Below, piece by piece: positions 1 through 5,963 of a stretch of 5,963 nucleotides of DNA. The stretch is from Bacillota bacterium (GTDB taxonomy: Bacteria > Bacillota > Clostridia > Tissierellales > Peptoniphilaceae), in the NCBI GenBank assembly GCA_023394215.1, contig JAEXBH010000117.1, positions 1 through 5,963 on the forward strand. Direction: 5' to 3'. Below the pieces are notes generated by a model. The model did not search any database, was not told the DNA's origin, and worked only from the letters and a program-made list of their open reading frames with translations. How positions within the stretch are numbered: position 1 is the stretch's first letter; every line of letters starts with the position of its first letter. Position numbers and translations under genes: made by a program.

Positions 1-630
1 ATTCCATACAAACCACATTATTGCAGTTGCTATAACTGCAAAAACAACTAAGTTGGGAAGTCTGAATTCACCTATCTTAAACACATTTCCAAGAGCAAGC
101 TCCTTGTAGCTTTCTTTGAAACCTCCAAGAGGTTGGGCTCCGTGAGGAGAAGAGTTTATAAAGGCTTGTAAAAGTCCGTATAGGACAAGTTGGGTACCTA
201 AAGTTGCTATAAAGGCATGAAGCTTAAGTTTGGCAACTCCGAATCCGTTTATAAGCCCTATGACAGCACCGACAAGCAAGGTGCCCAAAAATCCCACCAA
301 AATAGGAAGTTCGCCCAAGTTGGTGAAATACTTAGTTGCAGAGTCCGCAGCTTGTAAAAGAGCCGTCGCTACAAAGGCTGTCATACCTATAGCACGACCT
401 GCTGAAAGGTCGGTACCGGCTAAAACTATAAGCCCGCCCACACCAAGAGCCATTATAAGCTTGGTTGATGCTTGAGATAGGATGTTTACAAGATTTGTAA
501 TACTTACAAATGAAGGTTCCCTGATAATTATATACGCAATAAGCAGTAGGATTACAATTATCAGGCCTTTATCAATAAGGAAATTCTTTATCTTATTTCC
601 TCTTGCTTTATTAATATTAATATTTTCCAT
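1..630 (-). CDS. mglC: Galactose/methyl-galactoside ABC transporter permease MglC (3' part missing)
   Basis: This is the membrane permease of a BPL-type (ribose/galactose family) sugar importer. It forms the channel through which sugar released by MglB crosses the cytoplasmic membrane. I translated 210 codons; the reading frame runs off the left edge, and the E. coli protein is about 336 residues, so roughly the last third is missing. Visible features are a first membrane helix at about 22-36, the motif REPSF then ITNLVNIL at 37-51, the family signature GTDLSAGR at 72-79, further hydrophobic segments at about 110-130, 139-156 and 194-209, and GAVIGLING at 121-129. These match E. coli MglC as I recall it almost block for block. 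The start at 630 is supported by AGGGGA at 636-641, five bases upstream. The gene lies 9 bp after the mglA stop and is the last mgl gene visible. Confidence 0.95.
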   Translation of the reverse strand, partial: MENININKARGNKIKNFLIDKGLIIVILLLIAYIIIREPSFVSITNLVNILSQASTKLIMALGVGGLIVLAGTDLSAGRAIGMTAFVATALLQAADSATKYFTNLGELPILVGFLGTLLVGAVIGLINGFGVAKLKLHAFIATLGTQLVLYGLLQAFINSSPHGAQPLGGFKESYKELALGNVFKIGEFRLPNLVVFAVIATAIMWFVWN

Positions 631-635
631 AATTT

Positions 636-641
636 TCCCCT
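636..641 (-). promoter_or_regulatory. mglC ribosome binding site overlapping the mglA stop
   Basis: On the minus strand AGGGGA lies five bases before the mglC ATG. Its first two bases are the last two of the mglA TAG stop codon. Ribosomes ending on mglA would stop on the mglC binding site, so the two genes are probably translationally coupled. Confidence 0.7.
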
Positions 642-2142
642 ATAAATATTTTGTTGCTAAGGCCATAACTTTTTCGTTGTTTAGATTTTTTACGTCATCT
701 ATACCTGCTACACGGCCGTTACTCATTACCATTATTCTGTCACAAATTCCGAACAATTCCGGCATTTCGGATGAAATAACAATTATACCCTTACCTTGGT
801 TTGCAAGGTTGATTATTAATTGATATATTTCATATTTTGCCCCTACATCTATACCTCTTGTAGGTTCATCAAGAAGTAGAACTTCGGGCTCTGTTAAAAG
901 CCATCTGCTAAGTATAACCTTTTGTTGATTTCCTCCTGAAAGGGATCTTATCTGGGTTTTCGTAGAAGGCGTTTTAGTCCTCAATGAATCTATGCCTTCT
1001 TGGGTAGCCTTGTTCATAGCTGTATTGCTTAGGGCTATTCCTTTTATATACTTGTCAAGATTGGCTATTACAGTGTTGAAGGTAATGGATTCCATAGGGA
1101 ATATACCTGTGGCTCTTCTTTCTTCCGTTACCAAGGCAAAGCCATTTCTAATGGCTTCCTTAGTATTTCTGTTTTCTATTTTTTTATTATTTAAATATAT
1201 TTCACCCGATTCTTTTGTTCTTAAACCGAATAAGGTTTCGACAAGTTCGGTTCTCCTTGCACCTACAAGGCCGGAAATACCCAAGATTTCTCCCTTTCTA
1301 AGGTTAAAACTTGCATTTTCCACTTTTGGGGGATATAGGCCGCTTAGGTTTTCTACCCTTAAAAGCTCGCCTTCGGGTTTATTTGTTTTTGGAGGGTAGA
1401 CATTATCTACATTTCTACCTACCATAAGAGATATTATTTTATCAGTTGTAAGATTCACGGCATCTTCCGTAGCTATCCATTGACCGTCTCTCATAATTGT
1501 AACCTGGTCGGAAATCCTAAGTATTTCATCCATCTTGTGGGATATATATATAATGCCGACACCACGGTTTTTAAGTTTGTCAATAATTGAAAATAAAATT
1601 TCTACTTCCTGATCGGTTAATGAAGAACTCGGCTCATCCAATACCAAAATCTTGGCGTTGTAAGATACGGCTTTGCCGATTTCTACTAATTGCCTTTGGG
1701 CGACTGAAAGATTTTCTGTGATAGTTCTGGGATTTATGTTTATGCCTATATCCTTAAGAACTTCATCGCAGTATTTGTACATCTTCTTTTGGTCTATGAA
1801 GAATCCACCCTTGGTAGGGAACCTGCCCAGCAACATATTGTCTGCTACATCCCTTTTCATAACTTGATTCAGCTCCTGGTGAACCATGGCAACTCCGTTT
1901 TCAAGGGCGTCTTTGGGCCCTGAAAAATTTACCCTTTGTCCATTTATAAAAACTTCTCCGGAATCGGCCTTGTAGATTCCGAAAAGAACCTTCATAAGGG
2001 TAGATTTGCCGGCACCGTTTTCTCCCATAAGAGCGTGCACCGTGCCCGGTTTCACCATAAGTTGAGCCTGGTCAAGAGCTTTAACTCCCGGAAAGGACTT
2101 ATTAATATTTCGCATTTCCAGTAAATAGTCTTGCTTTTCCAT
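640..2142 (-). CDS. mglA: Galactose/methyl-galactoside ABC transporter ATPase MglA (two fused nucleotide-binding domains)
   Basis: This cytoplasmic ATPase powers sugar import by MglB/MglC. It has 500 residues, close to the roughly 506 of E. coli MglA, and carries two ABC domains in one chain. Domain 1 has Walker [10 protein letters not shown] at 40-48, Q-loop VHQEL near 87-91, signature LSVAQ at 145-149, Walker B ILVLDE at 165-170 and H-loop His202. Domain 2 has a degenerate Walker [10 protein letters not shown] at 291-299, with Arg in place of the catalytic Lys. It keeps a canonical signature LSGGNQQK at 401-408 and Walker B VLLLDE at 421-426, and has Ser instead of His at the H-loop (about 458). 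This asymmetry is normal for the Rbs/Mgl/Xyl ATPases: only one of the two sites hydrolyses ATP efficiently. I chose the ATG at 2142 because it has GGAG and AAGGAG upstream and starts the protein at the usual place. A GTG at 2178 would add 12 residues but lies inside a hairpin. Confidence 0.96.
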   Translation of the reverse strand: MEKQDYLLEMRNINKSFPGVKALDQAQLMVKPGTVHALMGENGAGKSTLMKVLFGIYKADSGEVFINGQRVNFSGPKDALENGVAMVHQELNQVMKRDVADNMLLGRFPTKGGFFIDQKKMYKYCDEVLKDIGININPRTITENLSVAQRQLVEIGKAVSYNAKILVLDEPSSSLTDQEVEILFSIIDKLKNRGVGIIYISHKMDEILRISDQVTIMRDGQWIATEDAVNLTTDKIISLMVGRNVDNVYPPKTNKPEGELLRVENLSGLYPPKVENASFNLRKGEILGISGLVGARRTELVETLFGLRTKESGEIYLNNKKIENRNTKEAIRNGFALVTEERRATGIFPMESITFNTVIANLDKYIKGIALSNTAMNKATQEGIDSLRTKTPSTKTQIRSLSGGNQQKVILSRWLLTEPEVLLLDEPTRGIDVGAKYEIYQLIINLANQGKGIIVISSEMPELFGICDRIMVMSNGRVAGIDDVKNLNNEKVMALATKYL

Positions 2143-2147
2143 AATTG

Positions 2148-2158
2148 CTCCACTCCTT
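2148..2158 (-). promoter_or_regulatory. mglA ribosome binding site
   Basis: On the minus strand AAGGAG (2153-2158) and a second GGAG (2148-2151) lie 10 and 5 bases before the ATG at 2142. They favour this ATG over the GTG at 2178. Confidence 0.7.
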
Positions 2159-2163
2159 ATATT

Positions 2164-2197
2164 CAAAAATAAGCACACAACTTAATGTGTGCTTATC
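2164..2197 (-). terminator. Intercistronic hairpin with T-tract between mglB and mglA
   Basis: On the minus strand a perfect 11-bp inverted repeat (ATAAGCACACA, 6-base loop, TGTGTGCTTAT; 2169-2196) is followed directly by five T (2169-2165, sharing the last stem base). The stem has four G-C pairs, so it is a moderate intrinsic terminator. It lies 12 bp after the mglB stop and 26 bp before the mglA start. Since mglA and mglC need the same transcript and no clear promoter is seen between the genes, it probably acts as a partial terminator or as a 3' stabiliser of mglB mRNA, giving more receptor than transporter. On the plus strand the stem is not followed by a T-tract, so it is oriented for mglB. 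Confidence 0.7.
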
Positions 2198-2208
2198 CTT
2201 ATTATAAA

Positions 2209-3324
2209 TTATTTAGTAACTTTTTCGTAGTCCATTCTTACAGAAACTTTGTCTTCAGGATAAATCTTGTAGTCAGTTCCTTGAACCCAATCATTACCTG
2301 AGATTTTGTTTTTGATTAGACTTATGATTCCCTTAGCCATTGTTTCGTTATTTTGCTTAACTGTACCGGCCATTTTTCCTGCTTCTATCATGTTAATAGC
2401 TTCTGTCAAAGCATCAACGCCGTATACAGGGATGTATTTAGCCTTATCTTCTTTGTTGAATCCTTTTTCTTCAAGAGCTGCTATAGCACCCAAAGCCATA
2501 CCGTCGTTGTTTGCGAATACGGCTTCAATCTTGTCGGCATCTTTAGCTAACCAAGCATCCATAGCGTTTTTAGCTAAATCTTGTTTCCATTCTGCAACTT
2601 GCATAGCAACTTCTACTGTTTCTATACCGTTATCTTTGAATACTTTTACGGATTCTTGAGATCTTGCAACAGCTTCAGCGTTGTCAAGTCCGCCGTGTAA
2701 TAATACGTATTGTAATTTTCCGTCACCGTTTCTGTCCATAGCCTTGTTAGCCTTCCATTGGTCTAAAGCGATTTCGCCTTGGAAAACACCAGCTTGAGGA
2801 GCTACTGTACCGAAGAAAATCATTTGTTTTAAATCTTCTTCCTTAAGGTCCTTAGTTATATCTCTGTTCCAGAATACTGTGGGGATTCCGGAAGCTTTAA
2901 TTTTTTCTTTTAATTGAGCGCCTGCTGCAAAGTCAACCACGTTTACAAGTAAACCGTCAACCTTTTTAGCTATAAGGGCGTCTAATTGGTCGTTTTGAGT
3001 ACCTTGGTTACCTTGGCTGTCAACGATTTCTAATTTTATAGAATTGTCTTCAGCATCGATTTTTTCAAGGGCGCTCTTAACTGTAGAGATGTAATTATCT
3101 GCACCGTCATAGATTAGAACACCAAGAGTAACTTCTTTAGCAGGAGCTTCTTTTTCGCCTGCTTTTTCACCCTCTTTTTGACCTTCTTTTGTAGTTTCGG
3201 TCTTAGTAGTTTCTTCTTTCTTTCCACCATCAGTAGTGCCTGTAGTCTTGTTTCCACAAGCAGCTAAAGATAAGATCATCACTAATACCAATAGTAATGA
3301 TAATATTTTTTTCATTGATCTCAT
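2209..3324 (-). CDS. mglB: Galactose/glucose-binding lipoprotein MglB (ABC transporter receptor)
   Basis: This is the extracellular sugar receptor of the Mgl importer, anchored to the membrane by lipid. It has 371 residues. A type II signal peptide occupies 1-22 (KK, a long Leu/Val core, lipobox LAAC with Cys23 as the lipidated residue). A Lys/Glu/Thr/Gly-rich tether runs from about 25 to 63, and a periplasmic-binding-protein type 1 domain from about 65 to the end. The calcium loop DRNGDGKLQ at 197-205, with Glu267, matches the calcium site of E. coli MglB. Seven of ten sugar-contact positions appear kept or conservatively changed (Asp76, Tyr78 for Phe, Asn153, Arg221, Trp246, Asn273, Asp304). 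Three differ: Asn215 for His152, Glu217 for Asp154 and Gln324 for Asn256. The ligand could therefore be a related sugar rather than galactose/glucose. The start at 3324 is set by AGGAGG seven bases upstream; the inner ATG at 3315 is too far from it. Confidence 0.93.
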   Translation of the reverse strand: MRSMKKILSLLLVLVMILSLAACGNKTTGTTDGGKKEETTKTETTKEGQKEGEKAGEKEAPAKEVTLGVLIYDGADNYISTVKSALEKIDAEDNSIKLEIVDSQGNQGTQNDQLDALIAKKVDGLLVNVVDFAAGAQLKEKIKASGIPTVFWNRDITKDLKEEDLKQMIFFGTVAPQAGVFQGEIALDQWKANKAMDRNGDGKLQYVLLHGGLDNAEAVARSQESVKVFKDNGIETVEVAMQVAEWKQDLAKNAMDAWLAKDADKIEAVFANNDGMALGAIAALEEKGFNKEDKAKYIPVYGVDALTEAINMIEAGKMAGTVKQNNETMAKGIISLIKNKISGNDWVQGTDYKIYPEDKVSVRMDYEKVTK

Positions 3325-3331
3325 GAATCAA

Positions 3332-3337
3332 CCTCCT
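3332..3337 (-). promoter_or_regulatory. mglB ribosome binding site
   Basis: A consensus AGGAGG on the minus strand, seven bases before the ATG at 3324. It decides for that start over the ATG at 3315, which would be 16 bases away. Confidence 0.85.
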
Positions 3338-3354
3338 GTGTATTTGATAACTTT

Positions 3355-3383
3355 ATTCTAAAAACTTACAGTACAAAAATCAA
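3355..3383 (-). promoter_or_regulatory. Sigma-A promoter of the mglBAC operon
   Basis: On the minus strand a -35 box TTGATT (3378-3383) and a -10 box TAGAAT (3355-3360) are separated by exactly 17 bp. Each box differs from the consensus at one or two positions. The predicted transcript start is near 3348, leaving a leader of about 24 bases that holds the AGGAGG site. The -35 box lies within a small inverted repeat, ATCAA-4-TTGAT (3379-3392), which could be an operator half-site pair, but it is short. No other candidate of this quality lies upstream of mglB. Confidence 0.7.
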
Positions 3384-3406
3384 GGTTTTGATAGTTTTTT
3401 CGGCAA

Positions 3407-3447
3407 AGATGTGAAATCTTTTTTATATCTTTTGACAGATGTGAAAT
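3407..3447. repeat. Two 11-bp direct repeats upstream of the mglB promoter
   Basis: AGATGTGAAAT occurs exactly at 3407-3417 and again at 3437-3447, a period of 30 bp, or close to three helical turns. The match extends three more bases with one mismatch. Relative to the predicted mglB transcript start the repeats are centred near -64 and -94, typical positions for a dimeric activator. The first copy also sits in a weak inverted repeat, AAAGAT-5-ATCTTT (3405-3421). The binding protein cannot be named from the sequence. Confidence 0.5.
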
Positions 3448-3461
3448 TTTCAACGCTTACA
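3448..3461. promoter_or_regulatory. Possible cre site (CcpA operator)
   Basis: TTTCAACGCTTACA fits the catabolite-responsive element consensus TGWNANCGNTNWCA at all but one position (T for G at the second base); the other strand fits equally well. It lies about 100 bp upstream of the predicted mglB transcript start and about 60 bp before srtB. That is far for classical repression of mglB. It would sit just downstream of the TTGACA at 3432-3437 if that box served srtB. A single 14-bp match in AT-rich DNA can arise by chance. Confidence 0.35.
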
Positions 3462-3472
3462 GCTTGTGTGGT

Positions 3473-3487
3473 AAAAAAATTTTTTTT
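3473..3487. other. A7T8 tract in the divergent intergenic region
   Basis: Seven A followed by eight T form a near-perfect self-complementary tract between the mglB and srtB control regions. Such tracts bend DNA and can act as an upstream promoter element. This one ends five bases before the TACAAT proposed as the srtB -10 box. The run is also prone to length variation by slippage. Confidence 0.5.
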
Positions 3488-3491
3488 GTAG

Positions 3492-3497
3492 TACAAT
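3492..3497 (+). promoter_or_regulatory. Possible -10 box for srtB-ogg
   Basis: TACAAT matches the -10 consensus at five of six positions and would start transcription near 3504, leaving a leader of about 18 bases. No good -35 box lies 16-18 bp upstream; that place falls at the edge of the A7T8 tract. The perfect -35 box TTGACA at 3432-3437 has only GCTTAC or CTTACA at the right distance. The promoter is therefore uncertain, although some promoter must exist here because the upstream gene is divergent. Confidence 0.35.
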
Positions 3498-3521
3498 TAC
3501 TTTTGATGAAAGGATGTAATT

Positions 3522-4310
3522 ATGGATAAAAGAAGCAAAAGTAAAAAGTGGATTGTTAGGATAATAGAGCTATTTCTTATAATAGTGATTTTATACAATG
3601 CCTATCAGATATTTATTTATTTTAAGGGCAGGATGGATGCTCAAAAAGATTTTAATAAAACCAAGGCTATAGCCGATAAGGTCATAGACGACAAGTCAGC
3701 CAAAGTTGATACGGAGGAAAAGAAAAAGTCCGTGCAGGAAGTTTTAAAGGAGCTTAAGGCTCTTAACTCGGATGTTGTTTCCTATATAAGGATAGCGGAC
3801 ACTACTGTGGATTATCCGGTTGTGCTTAAGGATAATGATTATTATTTGAGAAGAAATCTTAATGGAGAATACTCATATCCGGGGATGATATTTATGGATG
3901 AGGAAAACAAGGCGGACCTTAGTGATATGAATGTTGTCTTATATGGGCACAATCTGAATACCGTGGGCGGGGATTATGCACCTATGTTTACCCCTCTTTT
4001 GAAATTTGAAAAAAAGGATTATGTAGAAAGTAAAGACAGGCATTTTATCGAGTTGTTTACAGAAAGCGGGATAGTTAAGTATCAGATTTTCTCTGCTTAT
4101 TATTCAAATGCGTATGAAAACTACAGACAGGTAAATATGGATAAGGGGCTGTGGGTTGATTATCTTAACAGCTTAAGAGATAAGTCCATACAGGATTTCA
4201 AGTATAAGAAAGAATTTACGGAGGAGGATAAGATAATAACATTATCTACCTGTGACAATATAACCGAAGAGGGAAGGTATGTTGTACAGGCAATACGAGT
4301 AAATGAATAA
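3522..4310 (+). CDS. srtB: Class B sortase
   Basis: This membrane-anchored cysteine transpeptidase cleaves a sorting motif in secreted proteins and joins them to the cell wall. It has 262 residues, usual for the class. A Lys/Arg-rich cytosolic tip (1-13) precedes one membrane helix at about 11-33, giving an N-in, C-out protein. A charged, probably helical linker covers about 37-80, and the sortase barrel runs from about 84 to the end. The catalytic triad is visible: His143 in LYGHN, Cys244 in TLSTCDN (the class B TLxTC motif) and Arg252 in EGRYVVQ. The start at 3522 has AAAGGA seven bases upstream. No substrate gene with a sorting signal is present nearby, so this looks like a stand-alone housekeeping-type SrtB. 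Its target motif cannot be told from the sequence. The gene overlaps the next one by 8 bp. Confidence 0.93.
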   Translation: MDKRSKSKKWIVRIIELFLIIVILYNAYQIFIYFKGRMDAQKDFNKTKAIADKVIDDKSAKVDTEEKKKSVQEVLKELKALNSDVVSYIRIADTTVDYPVVLKDNDYYLRRNLNGEYSYPGMIFMDEENKADLSDMNVVLYGHNLNTVGGDYAPMFTPLLKFEKKDYVESKDRHFIELFTESGIVKYQIFSAYYSNAYENYRQVNMDKGLWVDYLNSLRDKSIQDFKYKKEFTEEDKIITLSTCDNITEEGRYVVQAIRVNE

Positions 4311-5196
4311 TATAGTAATAGAAGAAAAATCATCAAGGCTCATAGTTAAGGGTCTTAAAGATTTTAATTTAAAACATATATTTGAATGTGGGCAAGCTTT
4401 CAGGTGGGAAAATGTAGATGAGTCCTACATTGCTGTTCATAGAGGACTTGTTGCGGAATTTTACATGGAAGAAGACGTGCTTATAGTTGAAAATTCCTCA
4501 AGGGAGGATTTTCAAAATGTATGGTGGGATTATTTTGATCTGTCAAAAGATTATGGCAAGATAAAAGACGGGCTTAGGGAAACTGAGGCTTATTCTCAAA
4601 ATGACAGCCTTAAAATGGCGATGGATTTCGGATATGGGATAAGGATTCTTAAACAGGATGAATTTGAAATGATAATATCCTTTATCATTTCAGCCAATAA
4701 CCAGATACCCAGGATAAAGAAGTCCATAGATCTCATAGCAAAGACTTACGGTAAGTTTATAGAAAATTACAAGGGTAAGGACTATTATGCTTTTCCTGAG
4801 GTTGAAGCCTTAGCTTTAGCCAAGCCGGAGGATCTTAAGGCTATATGTAGGGTTGGATTCAGAGATCAAAGAATAGTTGATACCGCCAAGATTTATAGGG
4901 ATAAAAAAGAGGACTTTTCAGCTTTTTTAAGCGATGATAAGCTTAAGGAAAATCTTTTGGCCTTGCCGGGTGTCGGACCGAAAGTGTGTGATTGTATCAT
5001 GCTTTTCGGCTATGCCAGAAATGAGACTTTTCCTGTGGATGTTTGGGTAAAGAGGCTTATGGAAACTCTTTATCTTGAAGAAACCATATCGAATAAGGAA
5101 ATAATGAAATATGCGGATAATCTGTTTGGTACCCTTAAAGGATATGCTCAACAGTATTTGTTCTATTACGCAAGAGAGAATGCAATAGGTAAATAA
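4303..5196 (+). CDS. ogg: OGG1-type 8-oxoguanine DNA glycosylase/AP lyase
   Basis: This base-excision repair enzyme removes 8-oxoguanine from DNA and can nick the abasic site. It has 297 residues: an OGG N-terminal domain (about 1-115, with GQAFRW at 30-35) and a helix-hairpin-helix GPD domain (about 116-297). The hairpin is LPGVGPKVCDC at 221-231, with Lys227 as the catalytic lysine (human Lys249), and Asp246 in PVDVW is the catalytic aspartate (human Asp268). By hand alignment the 8-oxoG pocket is complete: Gly30 (Gly42), Cys231 (Cys253), Gln283 (Gln315) and Phe287 (Phe319). Cytosine-reading residues Asn132, Arg137 and Arg187 (Asn149, Arg154, Arg204) are also present. The gene starts inside the end of srtB without a strong binding site, so translation is probably coupled to srtB. 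Its stop codon lies in the loop of the terminator. The closest characterised relative type is the clostridial Ogg. Confidence 0.93.
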   Translation: MNNIVIEEKSSRLIVKGLKDFNLKHIFECGQAFRWENVDESYIAVHRGLVAEFYMEEDVLIVENSSREDFQNVWWDYFDLSKDYGKIKDGLRETEAYSQNDSLKMAMDFGYGIRILKQDEFEMIISFIISANNQIPRIKKSIDLIAKTYGKFIENYKGKDYYAFPEVEALALAKPEDLKAICRVGFRDQRIVDTAKIYRDKKEDFSAFLSDDKLKENLLALPGVGPKVCDCIMLFGYARNETFPVDVWVKRLMETLYLEETISNKEIMKYADNLFGTLKGYAQQYLFYYARENAIGK

Positions 5197-5213
5197 TACT
5201 TATTGCATTTTTT
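5179..5213 (+). terminator. Intrinsic terminator of srtB-ogg, overlapping the ogg stop codon
   Basis: A 13-bp stem pairs 5179-5191 with 5197-5209, with one G-T wobble and no mismatch, around a 5-base loop (AATAA). It is followed by six T (5208-5213, two shared with the stem). The stem begins inside the last codons of ogg, and the TAA stop codon (5194-5196) is in the loop. This separates srtB-ogg from the groESL operon. Its descending arm overlaps the likely -35 region of groES. Confidence 0.85.
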
Positions 5214-5230
5214 ATGCTTAGTGATATAAT
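5204..5230 (+). promoter_or_regulatory. groESL promoter
   Basis: A perfect -10 box TATAAT lies at 5225-5230. The best -35 match is TTGCAT at 5204-5209 with a short 15-bp spacer; ATTGCA at 5202-5207 gives the ideal 17 bp but a poorer box. Transcription would start near 5237, inside the CIRCE element, as is usual for HrcA-controlled promoters, leaving a leader of about 50 bases. Confidence 0.75.
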
Positions 5231-5234
5231 ATTA

Positions 5235-5261
5235 TTAGCACTCGAAGATGATGAGTGATAA
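5235..5261. promoter_or_regulatory. CIRCE operator (HrcA binding site)
   Basis: TTAGCACTC, nine bases, GAGTGATAA: the known CIRCE inverted repeat TTAGCACTC-N9-GAGTGCTAA with a single change (A for C at 5258). It begins five bases after the -10 box and covers the predicted transcript start, so bound HrcA would block initiation. Heat or misfolded protein, which titrates GroEL away from HrcA, should release groESL. hrcA itself is not in the window. Confidence 0.95.
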
Positions 5262-5278
5262 TTAAATTCTTAAAGTAT

Positions 5279-5284
5279 GGAGGG
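5279..5284 (+). promoter_or_regulatory. groES ribosome binding site
   Basis: GGAGGG lies four to five bases before the ATG at 5289. The in-frame ATG at 5277 overlaps this site, so it cannot be the start used. Confidence 0.85.
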
Positions 5285-5288
5285 ATTT

Positions 5289-5963
<675 letters not shown>

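Noticed and set aside
2143..2178. Longer mglA starting at a GTG at 2178
   Set aside because: The extra 12 codons lie in the intercistronic hairpin and have no binding site upstream, while the ATG at 2142 has GGAG/AAGGAG and gives the usual N-terminus.
230..2659. Several plus-strand open frames of 60-135 codons inside mglC, mglA and mglB, including hydrophobic ones
   Set aside because: They lie antisense to well-supported genes, match no family I recognise and lack convincing binding sites. Their hydrophobic look follows from the codon pattern of the opposite strand.
3405..3424. AAAGAT-5-ATCTTT followed by T residues as a plus-strand terminator
   Set aside because: The stem is only six pairs with one G-C pair, and no plus-strand gene lies upstream. 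It is better explained by the direct repeat.
3432..3460. Perfect TTGACA as the srtB -35 box
   Set aside because: At 17-18 bp downstream there is only GCTTAC or CTTACA, a poor -10 box. It is kept only as a possibility.
4927..5151. Minus-strand open frame inside ogg
   Set aside because: It is antisense to the conserved helix-hairpin-helix region of ogg and resembles no family.
5277..5288. Longer groES starting at the ATG at 5277
   Set aside because: That ATG overlaps the GGAGGG ribosome binding site of the start at 5289, and the four extra residues are foreign to the family.

Overview
The window is AT-rich DNA from a low-GC Gram-positive bacterium (Bacillota). The evidence is a HrcA/CIRCE-type groESL operon, a class B sortase, a lipoprotein sugar-binding protein, strong AGGAGG-type ribosome binding sites and heavy use of ATA, AGA and AGG codons. 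The presence of an OGG1-type 8-oxoguanine glycosylase and the form of GroES suggest an anaerobic clostridial or Tissierellia-like lineage. That placement is an inference, and no genus can be named from this sequence alone.

Layout. (1) Positions 1-3324, minus strand: a galactose/methyl-galactoside ABC importer operon in the order mglB (lipoprotein receptor), mglA (double ATPase), mglC (permease, cut by the left edge). A hairpin with a T-tract lies between mglB and mglA and could set the ratio of receptor to transporter. (2) Positions 3325-3521: a divergent intergenic region with a good sigma-A promoter for mglB (17-bp spacer), two 11-bp direct repeats and a cre-like site upstream of it, and an A7T8 tract with a weaker -10 element towards the sortase gene. 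(3) Positions 3522-5196, plus strand: a class B sortase gene overlapping by 8 bp a gene for an OGG1-type DNA glycosylase, closed by a strong intrinsic terminator whose loop carries the ogg stop codon. (4) Positions 5197-5963, plus strand: promoter and CIRCE operator, groES, and the first 131 codons of groEL, cut by the right edge.

How the genes work together. MglB captures sugar outside the membrane and delivers it to the MglC permease, powered by MglA. The sortase and the glycosylase are co-transcribed but have no evident functional link. GroES and GroEL form the heat-inducible chaperonin, expected to be repressed by HrcA at CIRCE.

Every gene here belongs to a known family, and I found no previously undescribed system. 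The points worth a second look are finer ones: altered sugar-contact residues in MglB, a GroES with a shortened roof loop, opposite-base residues in the OGG, the intercistronic hairpin, the repeats upstream of mglB, and the very compact terminator-promoter-operator junction before groES.
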